Source: Batkoa obscura
Taxonomy: Eukaryota; Entomophthoromycota; Entomophthoromycetes; Entomophthorales; Batkoaceae
Assembly (NCBI GenBank): GCA_030770535.1
Contig: JASVEC010000003.1
Span: 682,001 to 746,000, forward strand
Length of the DNA: 64,000 bases
Reading direction: 5' to 3'
Shown: positions 33,981 to 45,477 of the stretch, one piece after another
How the letters are laid out: every line of letters starts with the position of its first letter
How positions within the stretch are numbered: the first letter of the stretch is position 1
Translations under genes and position numbers: made by a program
Notes under the pieces: generated by a model
Database searches by the model: none
Seen by the model: only the letters and a program-made list of their open reading frames with translations
Told to the model about the DNA's origin: nothing

Positions 33981-36900
33981 ATTATATAGTCAACTAGGAC
34001 TTGAATGTATAACAATACCAGATTGGAATTAAGTAAGTAAAATAATTCGAGCGGTAGCCTTTTTATATTTTTTACCAAATTATGCTATAACCTAAATTCC
34101 AATGCTTTTAATAAATTTATAAATTAATAATAATAAACTTAGATAAATATAGTAATTTTCATAGAATTTAAATAACTCATTGGATATTTTCTTATTTACA
34201 AATACCAAAAACCGAAAATATAGAACAATTAATAAATTAATTAAAGCTTTATTTCTCACTTTTTATTATATTGCTATAAATTGAACTTTATACAAATAGA
34301 GCTTTAATTTTACTTTGATATCATAGATAATAAAAGATGACTTATTGTGTTTATTCATATTATATTTTAATGTGTATAGTTCGATTTAAAAGGGTGCAAT
34401 AAGTGTGAAATTTCAACCTTTTGTATGGTTTTAGAATTGAGCTGTATAGAGCAATCACAGTCAAATGATATCGTAGTTGAATAAGTTTTTACTATAATAT
34501 TTTGTTTTAAAGACAAATGTACGAATACAATAGGATGTTAATATATAACTATGTCTTTGGTAGAATATTTTAATATGAGCGAAGTTCTACAGGTAGCTAA
34601 TTACGAAAAGTATTATCACTTAGTATTGTGTTACTAAAATAAGTAGAACTATTTAAAAAACTCTTAACATAATATATAGCTTATATCATATCTAATTACA
34701 TGTTTTGTCATATTCAATTAATTTGATAAGCTATTTTTAAAAAATTTGAAATATTATAAATTGCTGTTCTTTAAATTCTAAGCGTATATTAATAACATGA
34801 TTAGGTATACACTTATTTAGATAGTAAGTAATATAAAGTTACTTTTTAAAGGAGTGATTTAAATGTAACATCAAACCCATTGGAGATTATATTATAATAG
34901 TTGCATACTTTTGTTAAAAAGTAGCAAAGCTAATTATTTTCAATTATTTGGGATTTTAATTTTAAAAATATAATAACTAAAGAGTATATTAAAATACACA
35001 CTGATCAGTAAGTCTTTATGCTTTACTTTAAATACCTGTTACTTTTTATAAAGAATTATACAGACACTACTTTGTCAACTAATAAAATATTGGTTATATA
35101 AACCCGTTTAATGATTAAACTACCGCCTTCGGTAGCTACCATAAAATATACCTATTGCTATAATATCTTTATTTAAAAAATAATGATAAAACAATGTATT
35201 TGAAATTTACCAAAGTTATTCTTCAGGTTTTAGTATTTTTATAGGCATAAAAAGTCAATAAAAATACCCATCTATTGAAGAACTTAAGATGAAATTGTTA
35301 ATTCAATAAATCTACATAACTAATAAATGGGCATGTCATGTTTTTTATTGTTTTAGTTTAGTATTTCATTTATTCAATATTAAACTGCTTTTTGTTTTTG
35401 GCTTCTTTTCTATTTAACTATTCATTATATCAATTGACGTTATATATTTATAAGATCTTATTATTAGTTTCTCATCAAATTAATTCAATTTTCCATATAA
35501 CATTGAAATTTATACAACAATTATAGTACAATATTGACCCCATGTAATTATAAATATAAAAATTTAAACTAATTGCTTTCACTCAAGTAATCTAAAAATA
35601 GAATAAATGAATTAACTTGGGAAGATTTAAATGCGTGCAATATATTTGGAAATTACAAAAATAACGATAGTTTTATTAATATTTTTTATCCTGGTTAAGT
35701 ATTTAATTTACCATTACACTTCATTTTAGCATAAATCAATCATAAATGATTAGTATCAAGAAAGATTAACAAGATTTTGATACAAATTCTACTTAAACTG
35801 TCAATGACTATTATAGAATACTATATTCATTTGTCCTAAGCAAAAAAGTGGCAAAAGGCTATATTGCTTATTTAATATGGTTAATTTAAAAGCCAAGTTG
35901 AAATTAAAAATAAAATTTTCTTATTCACTTTTTTTGTCCATTTCTTATGTAGCATAAATTTATAAAAAAAATTATTAAGCAAAACCAGACAAAAAAACGT
36001 TTCAACATGAGTTATTCTAAAATCAAGCAAAAGCAAATATTTTTGTAGCATTTAGTGCTCAATTTGCAATTTTGCAAAAAATCAAATTGAACAAAATTTG
36101 AACCGAGCTTTTAAACTAACCTCATAGAACTTAATGCCAGGTAGGGATTTTAAATTACAATATTTATTGAGATTAAAATTTTAAAATGTATAGGAAAGGA
36201 TGATTACAACAAAATGCCTGGAAACGATATGAATGATCCTACCTAAACCCATAAAGCTCAGTGGTAGGAGCACCTATGATTAAAGTAGCTAGTTTCAACA
36301 AATAACAAAAAAACGCTATTAAAATATTTATTTTCGTGAAGATCTTAAACTAGAACATTTGAAATAATGCTTCATATGTATTAATAATTAAAAATAGAAA
36401 TTTTATAATATTAAAACATATATATAACATCCAAATAATTTGGTATAACTAGAAAACTAAGACACCAATATCAATTTCCAGATGACAGATGCTTTGTTAA
36501 CTCAACTTTGGAGAAAAATCACGAAAAGATAATTTAAATATATGCTTTGTCATAAATACTGGTTTATTTTATTGATGTCGTTTTATAAGGACTTATATAT
36601 ACATATATAATAGCAGTCCCATCCTAGGAAATAATAATCAAACTGCATAATAAAATAGCTTAATGTTAATACGGATCTAATTTATAGATGAACCTAAATA
36701 CTTTGATAATAACCACTTAATAATATATTTGTCGATTCAGATTCTAGTTTGAAAACTATATGGATACACAGACTTTGAAGAATATATTTTGAAATTCAAT
36801 GGTCTATTATAAATTGTTCACAAATCAATTTTACTTTATATATACTTTGTAATTAGTTTATACTAAAAAAAATGCTTTAAGTTATGTACTATTTGAGAGA

Positions 36901-37319
36901 TCATTCTCAAAACTAAGGTGGAGCGTTGTGAATAATAACATTATACTTAACTTGATATAGGATTGATAGTTTAAATTTTAAATATTCCGATAAAGTCTAT
37001 AGTCTAATGTAATTACCTTTGTACAACATTTTTTTAAATTCTGTTTACAGATTTAAACTCATATGCAACGAAAGCTATATCATTTTAAACTTAACCGAAT
37101 CTATAACCACTTTTATAACCCACTTATTACTAGAATAGCTTAATGCCTCCAATAGGATATTTCTAATAAAATACATGCCTTGTCTAGATAATATTTTACC
37201 TTGTATTAACACTTCCAAATTATAAAATAAGATAGCGATAATTATAACTAGATTTATCCATAACTTTGTATTTGATTTCATAATGTTAGTTTGTATCTTT
37301 TTTATTAAATTATGATGAT
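33981..37319. other. 3.3-kb intergenic region
   Basis: Largely featureless AT-rich DNA upstream of the tyrosinase gene. It holds a GC-rich perfect hairpin (CTACCG-CCTT-CGGTAG, 35120-35135), an imperfect inverted repeat at about 35219-35290 and a tRNA-like fragment at 36247-36305. The minus-strand frame near 37075-37281 lacks coding character. Confidence 0.5.
36247..36305 (+). pseudogene. tRNA-like fragment
   Basis: AAGCTCAGTGGTAGGAGC gives a perfect GCTC/GAGC D stem and an A-box match. The following stem has four of five pairs but its loop lacks the invariant T33, and the B-box-like GTTTCAAC has no matching T stem. It is therefore a decayed tRNA or the head of a tRNA-derived SINE, not a working tRNA. 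Confidence 0.35.
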
Positions 37320-38031
37320 TTAATCATCTTGAACAACGGTGGTCTAAAAAAAATAAGTAACATAATTTTACTAAATAAAATAAATTACCTTTCCGGAAAT
37401 ATAGATACCATCAAGGAATTTACGGATATCTTTGTTTCTGGCAAGAGTAGATTGTTGGAATGAAGCGGCGGTTTGGGAAACGTCATTGATATCATTACCG
37501 AAGATAATAAGTTCATCTTTAACATCTTTAGAATGTTCAATGGTAACGCCATCCTTGATTACAACGGAACGGTTTCTTTTTTCTCCTAAGTAGTTACGAA
37601 TTTCAGCCTTTTTTCCATCATCAGCAATGGTTACATTGATAGGGAAATGGGAATATACGAAACGTAATTTGTAAAGGAAACCCTAAATCGAAATTAATAA
37701 TGGTATAAATTATAACATGGACACTTACTTTGGTAACACCCTTCATCATGTTTTTGATTGAAGAAGAAATGGTACCGATGCAAGCTAAATGCTTACGGCC
37801 GGCGTGCCATACGATAACCTTGATCTTATTTTTTCCAGCACGTTGAAGTTCTAATTGAATGTGCTTGTAATCTCTGCTAAGGGTTCCTCGAGGTCCAGTT
37901 ACCTTGACAATACGAGATTTGGCGTGAACGGTCACTATTTTTATTTTTAATATTGCTTTTTTAATTGTAAAATCTAAATTCTAACCTCCTTCTGGGATGG
38001 TAATGATTTCCTCTGAGTAGATATCTTTCAT
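37320..38031 (-). CDS. RPL9: 60S ribosomal protein uL6 (L9)
   Basis: Large-subunit protein near the sarcin-ricin loop and stalk base. Four exons (38031-37986, 37934-37729, 37682-37389, 37343-37320), 189 residues, the expected length. Signatures: SRIVKVTGPRGTLSRDYKHI, HAGRKHLACIGTISS, INVTIADDGKKAEIRNYLGE and KDIRKFLDGIYISGK. The first donor is GTTAGA, weaker than the usual GTAAGT, and the last exon is only 24 bases. Phases agree at every junction. Confidence 0.95.
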
Positions 38032-38979
38032 TTTTAACCACTAATTTGTTCATGTCAATATATTTCATCTAATCTTATATGATGTTCGATTCAGTTGTAA
38101 AATTTTGCCATCTCTTATATTTATTCTTCTTATATTTAAGGTTGATATATAGAGATGGATGTATTTTATTGCATAAAGAAACTCACCTCACAAGTTTACG
38201 ATAGTTGGTAAAAGAGAAGGCTTGCCTATAAATTCTTTGAATACATTTGTTCTGAAATAAAAATGGGCAAATTTGGTTGAATTTTGCTAATTTTTCGAAT
38301 TTCAGTAAAGTAGACATTTTATTAAGTAAATATTGATTTTAAAATTTTTAGCTATGTGTATATTATATTATATATTGATGAAATCACTATAGTGAAATAA
38401 AAATGTTAGATTTACAAGCGCTTCATTATAAAATATAGCGGAAATCATTAACTTTTTTAAGCTATTTGCTTATGCTGGTTAAACTTTCAAACAATGTTTA
38501 AAATCCAAATATAATTTAATTGATTATATAGAGTATTATTTATAATGCTTCCCTACCTTAACTTTCAATAGTTTGTAATAGAGGAATTTTGATTCAACTA
38601 TTGAGTTGTATATTTATAGAGATGTATAGGTATATAACTACTAAAGCACCGAGTTTCTCGTTAAAACTATTATACGATTAGTTTCAAAACCTTTGATAGA
38701 TGTAGTAAATTAAAAGTAATAGATTCGGAAGGAATATGTGATTAAAAGCAGTAGTTTTTTATTTCTACAAATGTTGATTCTTGTAATGCTTATATAGTTA
38801 AATGCGTTACAATAAATAAATATTATCTTTTGCTAATTTTTTACTTTCATGCTGATACCATTTAAATAGTTAGTATAAAAATCTCTATAGTTATGGATTT
38901 TTTAAATTAATATTTTGTATTAATAATACTATTAATTTTCCAAAATAAATACACATTTAAATAATTGATGTAAACTAAA

Positions 38980-39082
38980 TATGGTGATGTTTTTTGGCTT
39001 CATCATTTTTTCCATCTTTTAAGCGCTATTTAAGTGGAAAAACTACTAGTAAAATTCTTAAACACAAAAATACATCCCCATG
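38980..39082 (-). mobile_element. Family-A MITE, reverse copy
   Basis: TATGGTGATG at left and ACATCCCCATG at right; interior TTTTAAGCGCTATTTAAGTGG. Non-coding. Confidence 0.82.
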
Positions 39083-39381
39083 TAAACTTTTAAGTTTTAT
39101 TAAATTTTAAGCAATAAATATTAAACATCATATTATAGTCTTATTTAACTTTAATTGTATACTGATTAAAATCAGCACAAACCAAAAATACCCTCATAAA
39201 AAAATTATAGTTTTTCAAATTATATACGTATAAATTCAATATATTTTACTAAATTTATATTGTTTATACATATTTTATAAATAATATCTTATTATAATTT
39301 GCATAGTAAATTGACAATAAAACTTTAAACAATAGTCTAGATGAGCCATCACACTACTATCCCAATAGCAATATAGCTGGA

Positions 39382-39487
39382 GACAAAAATGATTTTATGG
39401 TGTGCTTTTTTCCAATTTTTTTAAATAAAACAAAATATTATAAAGTAAAAAAATCGGAAAAAAGCACACCATAAAATCATTTTTGTC
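39382..39487. mobile_element. Hairpin MITE, family B
   Basis: A 106-base near-perfect hairpin. The left arm starting GACAAAAATGATTTTATGG and the right arm ending CCATAAAATCATTTTTGTC match over about 42 bases with one mismatch, around a spacer of about 22 AT-only bases. It differs in sequence from family A. The near identity of the arms suggests a recent or conserved foldback element. Confidence 0.7.
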
Positions 39488-39985
39488 CATATGGTATATT
39501 TTGAATTTAAGAATAAATACATTACCTTTAGGAATTAAAATTTATATATATATTTTTTAATATTGTTATAAATTTAAAATTGATTGAATTCTTAATGTCA
39601 CTCAAATATAGTATATTTTGGAATTTTAAAACTCCCACGCGATACCAATAAGGTGTTCAACATTAACAGCGTAGTGGATAAAATTTTATTTCCACATTTA
39701 AAATAAAATTTTACTATACTGTGTTAAATTTCTTTAATAAATTAGATACTATTATAACTTTGAAAAATTATTAATTGGGATAGTATCTATCATAGATAGC
39801 CACTTTAAACAGTTGATACCAACATTCAGCAACACTAGTCAATATCTCAATATTATAAAATGAGGTGCCAAGATATTTATTAATACGAATTGATGAACAA
39901 ATTAATGATTTTTAATTCCTATACTAAAATACATATAAAAATACACTTAAAATTATAATAATTATTACTCTATTTTCTTAATATA

Positions 39986-41095
39986 ATGAAATTACTATAT
40001 ATAAGCATCATTTTATTTGCTGCCGCCGTGCTCCCTTTTGGTGGTGACAAACGCAGTTCAAAAGCCCAGGAGGTTACTAAACATGTTAATGCCACAGAAC
40101 AATTTGATGATCCTTATTTCCAGCAAATGGTAAGGGACTTTCCAACCATAATTAAAATATCTGAAGAGGATAAATCCACGTCACCTAAGGATATCAGCAT
40201 AATGAAAAAAGTTAGAAATTTGATTTTGAATAAACGATCGATGAGTAAAGCAATGAATGAAGGAGATATCCGGTATTATCAACGATATGCAGGGGCCGCT
40301 TATTGCGAACCAAAATCAATTTCTGAATGGAGTTGTGGACACTGTAAAAAGATCGGGGCCAAAGAAGATTTGGAAATGTTTAGCTTATTCTACAATGAAG
40401 AAAAAAATAACCAGGGGTACATGCTAGTTAATAATAAAATTAAAAAGATTATTATTACATTCCGAGGTACCGTAAAGTCTTCATTTACAAATTGGTTAAC
40501 CAATATCGATGTTATCAGTTTAGTTAAACCAACTGGTTTGAGTGCTAATATTGATAGGCCAGGGATTTTAGTCCATCCTGGCTTTAATAAAGCTAAAGAA
40601 AGAATGGCTAAATTTTATAATCCAACAGTTAAAGAGATGTATGATAAATATAAATATGATATCATTGTTACTGGACATTCTTTGGGCGGCGCTATTGCCA
40701 GTCTGGTTGCTGCTGATCTATTAAATAGTGGTATACCAAAAGATAAAATTAATCTAATCACTTATTGTCAACCAAGGGTTGGAAATAAAAAATTTGCTGA
40801 ATGGATAAATACAAATATTTATTCATCTACCAGAGTTACTCATGAAGGTGATCCAGTTTCTCTAGTTCCACCGAAGAAGTATTGTTCGCTTAAGAAAGAT
40901 GGCTGGTGCGCTCATCAATCTACTGAAGTTTATGTTAACAAGGAAGGAAAAATAAAGGTATGCACTGCAGGACTATACGAAGATAAAGAGTGTACTTATT
41001 CTGGTGGTAAGGGCATGTCAGCTTTGGAAGGGGTAGCTGCTCATTCTAAATTGCTTGGGGTTGAGTTTGGAGGAGGGTGTAAAGAAGGAGAATAA
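39986..41095 (+). CDS. Secreted class-3 lipase
   Basis: Triacylglycerol lipase of the Rhizomucor/Thermomyces type. Single exon, 369 residues. N-terminal signal peptide about 1-20 (LLYISIILFAAAVLP), then a propeptide-like stretch to about residue 95. Core: RYAGAAYCEP, the oxyanion-hole segment ITFRGT, the nucleophile elbow TGHSLGGAIASL with S232, D289 in HEGDPVSLVP and H353 near the C-terminus (AAHSKLLG). Cysteine pairs support secretion. The likely job is digestion of external lipid; the host or substrate is unknown. Codon use is less AT-biased than in most genes here. Confidence 0.94.
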   Translation: MKLLYISIILFAAAVLPFGGDKRSSKAQEVTKHVNATEQFDDPYFQQMVRDFPTIIKISEEDKSTSPKDISIMKKVRNLILNKRSMSKAMNEGDIRYYQRYAGAAYCEPKSISEWSCGHCKKIGAKEDLEMFSLFYNEEKNNQGYMLVNNKIKKIIITFRGTVKSSFTNWLTNIDVISLVKPTGLSANIDRPGILVHPGFNKAKERMAKFYNPTVKEMYDKYKYDIIVTGHSLGGAIASLVAADLLNSGIPKDKINLITYCQPRVGNKKFAEWINTNIYSSTRVTHEGDPVSLVPPKKYCSLKKDGWCAHQSTEVYVNKEGKIKVCTAGLYEDKECTYSGGKGMSALEGVAAHSKLLGVEFGGGCKEGE

Positions 41096-41759
41096 TAAAA
41101 GGTTTTGAAAATGCGATTGATAAATACCTAATTTTAGAGTTCATAAATTTTATTTTGAAGTAAATTATTCATAAAGCCTTTGCGTTATACAAATAATATA
41201 AATTCAAATGGGTTCTGATATAAAACCAAAAATTCTTTACTAAAAATTATAGAGAATAGTTTCTGTATTAAAACACTTTATTATGAGATTTTATTAAAAT
41301 TAAATAAGCTTATCACAAATTTCTTAAACTGCTTTCTACAAAAGTGTAGGATTTAATGTAACATTTGGGGGTGTATTTTTGTGTTTAAGAATTTTACAAC
41401 AATTTTTCCACTTAAATAGCGCTTAAAAAATGGAAAAAGTGATGAAGCCAAAAAAGACACCCCCGTTTATAAAATAAAATGTGTTAAAGTATAAACCTAG
41501 AATGGAGTCAATTCACAGTAGAAATATATGAGTAACTTGTTGAATAGAGTATTTATATAACCTCAGTAGACTTAATTTGATACAAAAATCCTAAAAATTA
41601 TTGTTAATTGATAATTTTTATGTACTTTTTAATTTATGATATTCATTCATTTTAGTCTAATTTAGCTGACATTTGTAATAATTTCATAATGAAGTCATTT
41701 CATGATCAGTTTCTATTTGAATTTTTGTTCCTTTCAATTCTCATCTATTTTTGAACAAA
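41096..41759. other. Intergenic with one MITE
   Basis: 3' flank of the lipase gene and promoter of the TLDc gene; a family-A MITE at 41365-41466 is the only feature. Confidence 0.5.
41365..41466 (+). mobile_element. Family-A MITE, forward copy
   Basis: GGGGGTGTATTT ... AGACACCCCCG with compensating changes at both ends (GGGGGTG/CACCCCC), so the terminal inverted repeat is intact although its sequence differs from the family norm. This could mark a subfamily. Confidence 0.78.
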
Positions 41760-43177
41760 ATGGGGATGCAAGATAGTAAACTTCAAGACAGTCAGGAAGC
41801 GCTCAATTACAGTGGTATAAAACCTGAGTATGTTCAAAAGATACAAACTTTGTGTAAAGAGTATGAAGGAAATGAGAAGGTAATGAGCAATATTTCAAAC
41901 TACTAAGGTATAAAATAATACGATTTCTAGGGATTATTTGAACTGACAAACCAAGAATCTTTTAAACAAAAGATGGAGCAATTTTATAAAGGGTATTTAA
42001 ATAATCAATCATCAGATTTTCAGAGGTTCATTGTATATTGTATTAAAGAGGATAACCAAGAGCTACTGAATCTTTTATTGATGAGTTACTCAAGTATCTC
42101 TGAACTGCTTGATGACTTTTTGCTTTTTTATTTGAGCCAGTGGTCCAACTCAGAAGTTACAAAAAACGAATACTTTAATAACTTGAAGAAGTTTATTTTA
42201 AAAGTCGACCAAAAAAAGGAGGAGATTTGGGATGAGATGGAAAGTGAAATGAGGGAAGATGAAGTTGAGATGATTGAAAAGGAAGAGGATGATAAAATCA
42301 AAAAGAAACGAATTGAAGAATATTATATAAAAAACATCAAATTAAAAAGAATTATCCTTGGCAGCTTTTATTTTTTATTCTTTAAACATGATAGTATGGA
42401 TATTAACTTGAGATTTCCAAATATTAAAAACAATGTATTAGATGTCAGTTTAATTTATTTTTTCAATCAAAAGATTGATAACAATGGTAATAAAGAAGAA
42501 TGGAAAATGAAATATGATAGTAAAAAAGATGGTAAAAGCTGGAACCGATTTAAAAAAGAGTTGGTTGAGTGTGAGCAGAGTATCATCATTATCTATGAAA
42601 AAAAGAGCAGTTATTGTTTTGGAGGATTCACGGATAATTCATGGAAAAAAGACGGTCATTTTAGTGGAAATGGGAGCGAAGCTTTGTTCTCTATTATTCC
42701 AACGTTAGCGTGGTATTCAATCACAAACTATAATAAGAATTTCAAATACTTCATGGATCAGAGTCAGACTTTAGTTAATGGTAGGCTAAGTTATACGAAC
42801 AAATATAATATTCCTAATAATTAACTTAACTAGGTTTAGGATTCGGGGGACAATTAGATTATTTTGGATTATTTATTGAAACAAACTTTAATAATGGACA
42901 CTCAAAAGCACATCCGAATTGTTCCACTTTTAATAGCCCACAATTAAGTAAGAATGAAGAATTCGAAATTGAACGTGTACAAAGTAACATTAAATTTTAT
43001 TTATTTATCAAATGCTAATATATTTTAGTATTATGCCTTAAACAAATTGAAAATGAAGGGGGAGACTCAAATCAAAAATCGATATTAGATAATAATGAAG
43101 CTGCTGCATTTTTAGAAATGGCTAATCATAAAATCTATTCAAAAGATTTGAGGGAAGAAAAATTGGATATTGAATAA
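41760..43177 (+). CDS. TLDc-domain protein (Rtc5/MEAK7-like)
   Basis: Four exons (41760-41879, 41931-42780, 42834-42983, 43029-43177), 422 residues. It starts MGMQDSKL, an N-myristoylation consensus (G2, S6), as in MEAK7 and yeast Rtc5. A helical N-terminal region with an acidic Glu-rich insert leads to a C-terminal TLDc domain with SSYCFGGFTDNSWKKDGHFS, then GLGFGGQLDYFGLFIETNFN, and the end segment FEIERVQILCLKQIE. TLDc proteins of this branch act on lysosomes/vacuoles, and yeast Rtc5 promotes V-ATPase disassembly. Assignment to Rtc5/MEAK7 rather than Oxr1 rests on the myristoylation signal and N-terminal extension. Its stop lies 15 bases from that of the converging bromodomain gene. Confidence 0.82.
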
Positions 43178-43192
43178 AAGCAAACTATTTAT

Positions 43193-44948
43193 TTATTTTT
43201 TGTCTAATATATTTTTAACATTATTTGAAAATTGATGAGAGTTTAAAGTAATATCATTAAGATGCTTATTTACGCTTTCAGTAATAAAGGTAGAATCCAA
43301 GTCTGCAGTAAATTTAGCTATGGAAGTTAAATAAGACAAACCTTGAGGGTTACCAAAATTAAGGTATAGGTGGTCATCTAGTATCAAATTATTATTTGGA
43401 TTGTTTGAATTATCTAAATAACTAAGGTAACTTTGTTTTTCATTAGTGTTGCTATTATCATTTTGTTTTTGAATAAAATGATTGTATTGTATACTGCCAT
43501 CACTTAAATAATTTGATTTGATGTAGTTGTTTAGATTCTTTTTATGTTTTTTATATCTTTTTATAGTAGGTGCAGTTTGAGTATTCTCTTGGTAATTACT
43601 CTCTTGATTATTAATAATGGTAGTATTTACTTTATTATTACTATTATCATTATCATACTGTAAATTATTTTCCACATCCAACATCTCGCTTTTACCTATA
43701 AAACTAGTATTAGGTAAAATGTAATCTTTTTCTTTATCTGCTAAACTTAAAGCAAAACTCAATATCTTCTCGGCCATTTTATAAAAGATGGTATCTTTTT
43801 GATTGTAAATCATTGCATTATTACAAATTAATTCGATATCTTTTAAAAAGGCTTCCAAAGTTGAATAGTTTCCACTTTTTAATTTCCTTTTCATTAATTG
43901 GAAATTCATTGGTTTTTTAATAACTATATAGTAATCCGGTACTTCTTTTGCATTTACAGGCTCATAAAATATTCCGTAGGTATCCTTTCTAATAATATCA
44001 TTAAGCATTTTTGTTAGTACACTATTTAATTCTTTAGGCTGACGTTGGTTGCTAGTAGTTTTATTACTGCTTTTACTACTCTTTTTGCTTTTCTTACTTT
44101 TGCTTTTATTGCTAGACACATTGCTAACATCATTATTTGCCTCATTCTCTATAAAATAAAATAAAATAAAATAAAATAAAACAAAATAAAATAAAAACAA
44201 GATTACCTTTTTTATTTAATAGCGAAGTCAAATTTGAATCGTTATTGATCAAATCTTCGTTTTCAACATCTAATTCTGAATCCGAGTTCATTTCCTGTTC
44301 TTTTACTTCCTTTTTACTATTAGTATTATTATTGCTTGCTGGTAGCCTCAAAATAATTTTAGGTATGGAGGTTCGTTTTCTAGCGACAATGGGTGAAGAA
44401 GGCAAACTTGATAAAGCAGAATCCAACTCACTGCCTTGTTCTGAGCTTATGTTTTTTTCCTGCTGTTTGATTTCATAATTTGAAATTGGAGATGAGGACC
44501 TCAAACTTGAAGCTATTGAATAGATGGGTGATGAATTTATTCCAGTTCCAGCTTCATTAGTAGAGCTATAAATTGGAGACGAACTTTTTTCTAATACTGG
44601 TTTTGGATTACTATATGACTCTTTCATTTTTAATTTCAGTCTTATTGGTTCATGTTCGCTTAGTGGAGAAGAACAATCTTCTCTTCTTTCTTCGTCTTCG
44701 TCTTCATTATCTGAATCAACATTTAAATCCAACTCTTTTACATTTCTTTCTGTTCTACTTTTATTTCTGCTATTAATGCTAACATAATTGCTATTATTAT
44801 TATTGTTGCTACTGTTTTTTTTTGTAGGATTACTATTTCCCAATTTTAAAAAAATCTTTAATTTATTTTGATTATTATTATCTAAATAAAATATTAATAT
44901 AAATTTTATAATCAAATTCTAATTACTTTTTTCTTTATTGTGATCCAT
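43193..44948 (-). CDS. Bromodomain protein
   Basis: Three exons (44948-44927, 44881-44207, 44148-43193), 550 residues. A single bromodomain at about 273-365: DTYGIFYEPVNAKEVPDYY, IKKPMNFQLMKRKLKSGNY and the acetyl-lysine-pocket segment NNAMIYNQKDT. This resembles the BRD7/BRD9/BRPF type more than BET. The N-terminal half is Ser/Asn/Glu-rich with two short alternating basic-hydrophobic strands, IRLKLKM and PKIILRLP, and precedes a Lys/Ser block. Likely a subunit of a chromatin-remodelling or acetyltransferase complex; which one cannot be told. The second intron holds an AAAAT repeat. Confidence 0.85.
44151..44198. repeat. (AAAAT)n repeat in bromodomain gene intron
   Basis: About nine pentanucleotide units (AATAA/TTTTA), one interrupted by a C. 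It fills nearly the whole intron and forms the polypyrimidine side of the acceptor on the minus strand. Confidence 0.85.
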
Positions 44949-45155
44949 TTTTGGTTCCCAAGGATTAAAAAAAGCTGCTAACTTGAACTTGGTTTTATAC
45001 AAAATAAGTTTTTTGAAGGAAAAGATTGGTTTATTTACTGCAAAATTATTCAGGGATTTTCAATTTTCATACTAAGATTAAATTTAATAAAAAAAGGAGA
45101 CCTAAAAAGGCAGACCGCAAGCCCAGACGAACGCATTTTAACACATAGCTACACT
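44949..45155. promoter_or_regulatory. Shared divergent promoter region
   Basis: 207 bases separate the start codons of the bromodomain gene (minus) and DAD4 (plus). Both promoters must fit here. No specific motif is claimed. Confidence 0.5.
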
Positions 45156-45413
45156 ATGGAAAACCCACATCATCAACAACAAGCACGGTTGCTAGATCGT
45201 ATACAAGGCAATATAAGGAAGATCAATGAGATGATTTTAGAGATCAATGACATCCTTATTCAAATCAACGATGATCAGTCAGACTTAGGAGTGATTTCTA
45301 ATTATTGGGAGTCCTATTGTACTGCTACCAAGTCAGACTTGAATAACTATAACCTAGTAAAAAGAGACTTATTCAATTGGAATGTAGAAAAAATTATAAA
45401 TGAAGACTATTGA
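45156..45413 (+). CDS. DAD4: DASH complex subunit Dad4
   Basis: Part of the ten-subunit DASH/Dam1 ring that couples kinetochores to microtubule plus ends. A single exon of 85 residues starting MENPHHQQQARLLDRIQGNI, almost superimposable on the Dad4 N-terminal signature MENPHEQVQ...L-x-R-I-x-GNI. It continues as an amphipathic helix (KINEMILEINDILIQIN) with a short C-terminal extension. Length fits the family (about 70-85). DASH is fungal-centred, which supports a fungal source. Confidence 0.93.
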   Translation: MENPHHQQQARLLDRIQGNIRKINEMILEINDILIQINDDQSDLGVISNYWESYCTATKSDLNNYNLVKRDLFNWNVEKIINEDY

Positions 45414-45477
45414 ATTGTGCTTTGAATGAATAAAAATAAGATTAAATTATTTAAATTTAGTTTCTGTTCTATTCTAT

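Larger units (their letters stand above)
38032..39985. other. Divergent intergenic region with inverted repeats
   Basis: Promoter side of RPL9 and of the lipase gene. Contains a family-A MITE (38980-39082), a second hairpin element (39382-39487) and a short perfect 13-bp inverted repeat (39679-39691 with 39700-39713). No gene. Confidence 0.5.

Noticed and set aside
35219-35290. Imperfect inverted repeat as a MITE
   Set aside because: Arms match in two short blocks only, and no second copy was seen.
42514-42708. Overlapping plus-strand frame inside the TLDc gene
   Set aside because: Alternative frame of a well-supported exon; no conservation expected.
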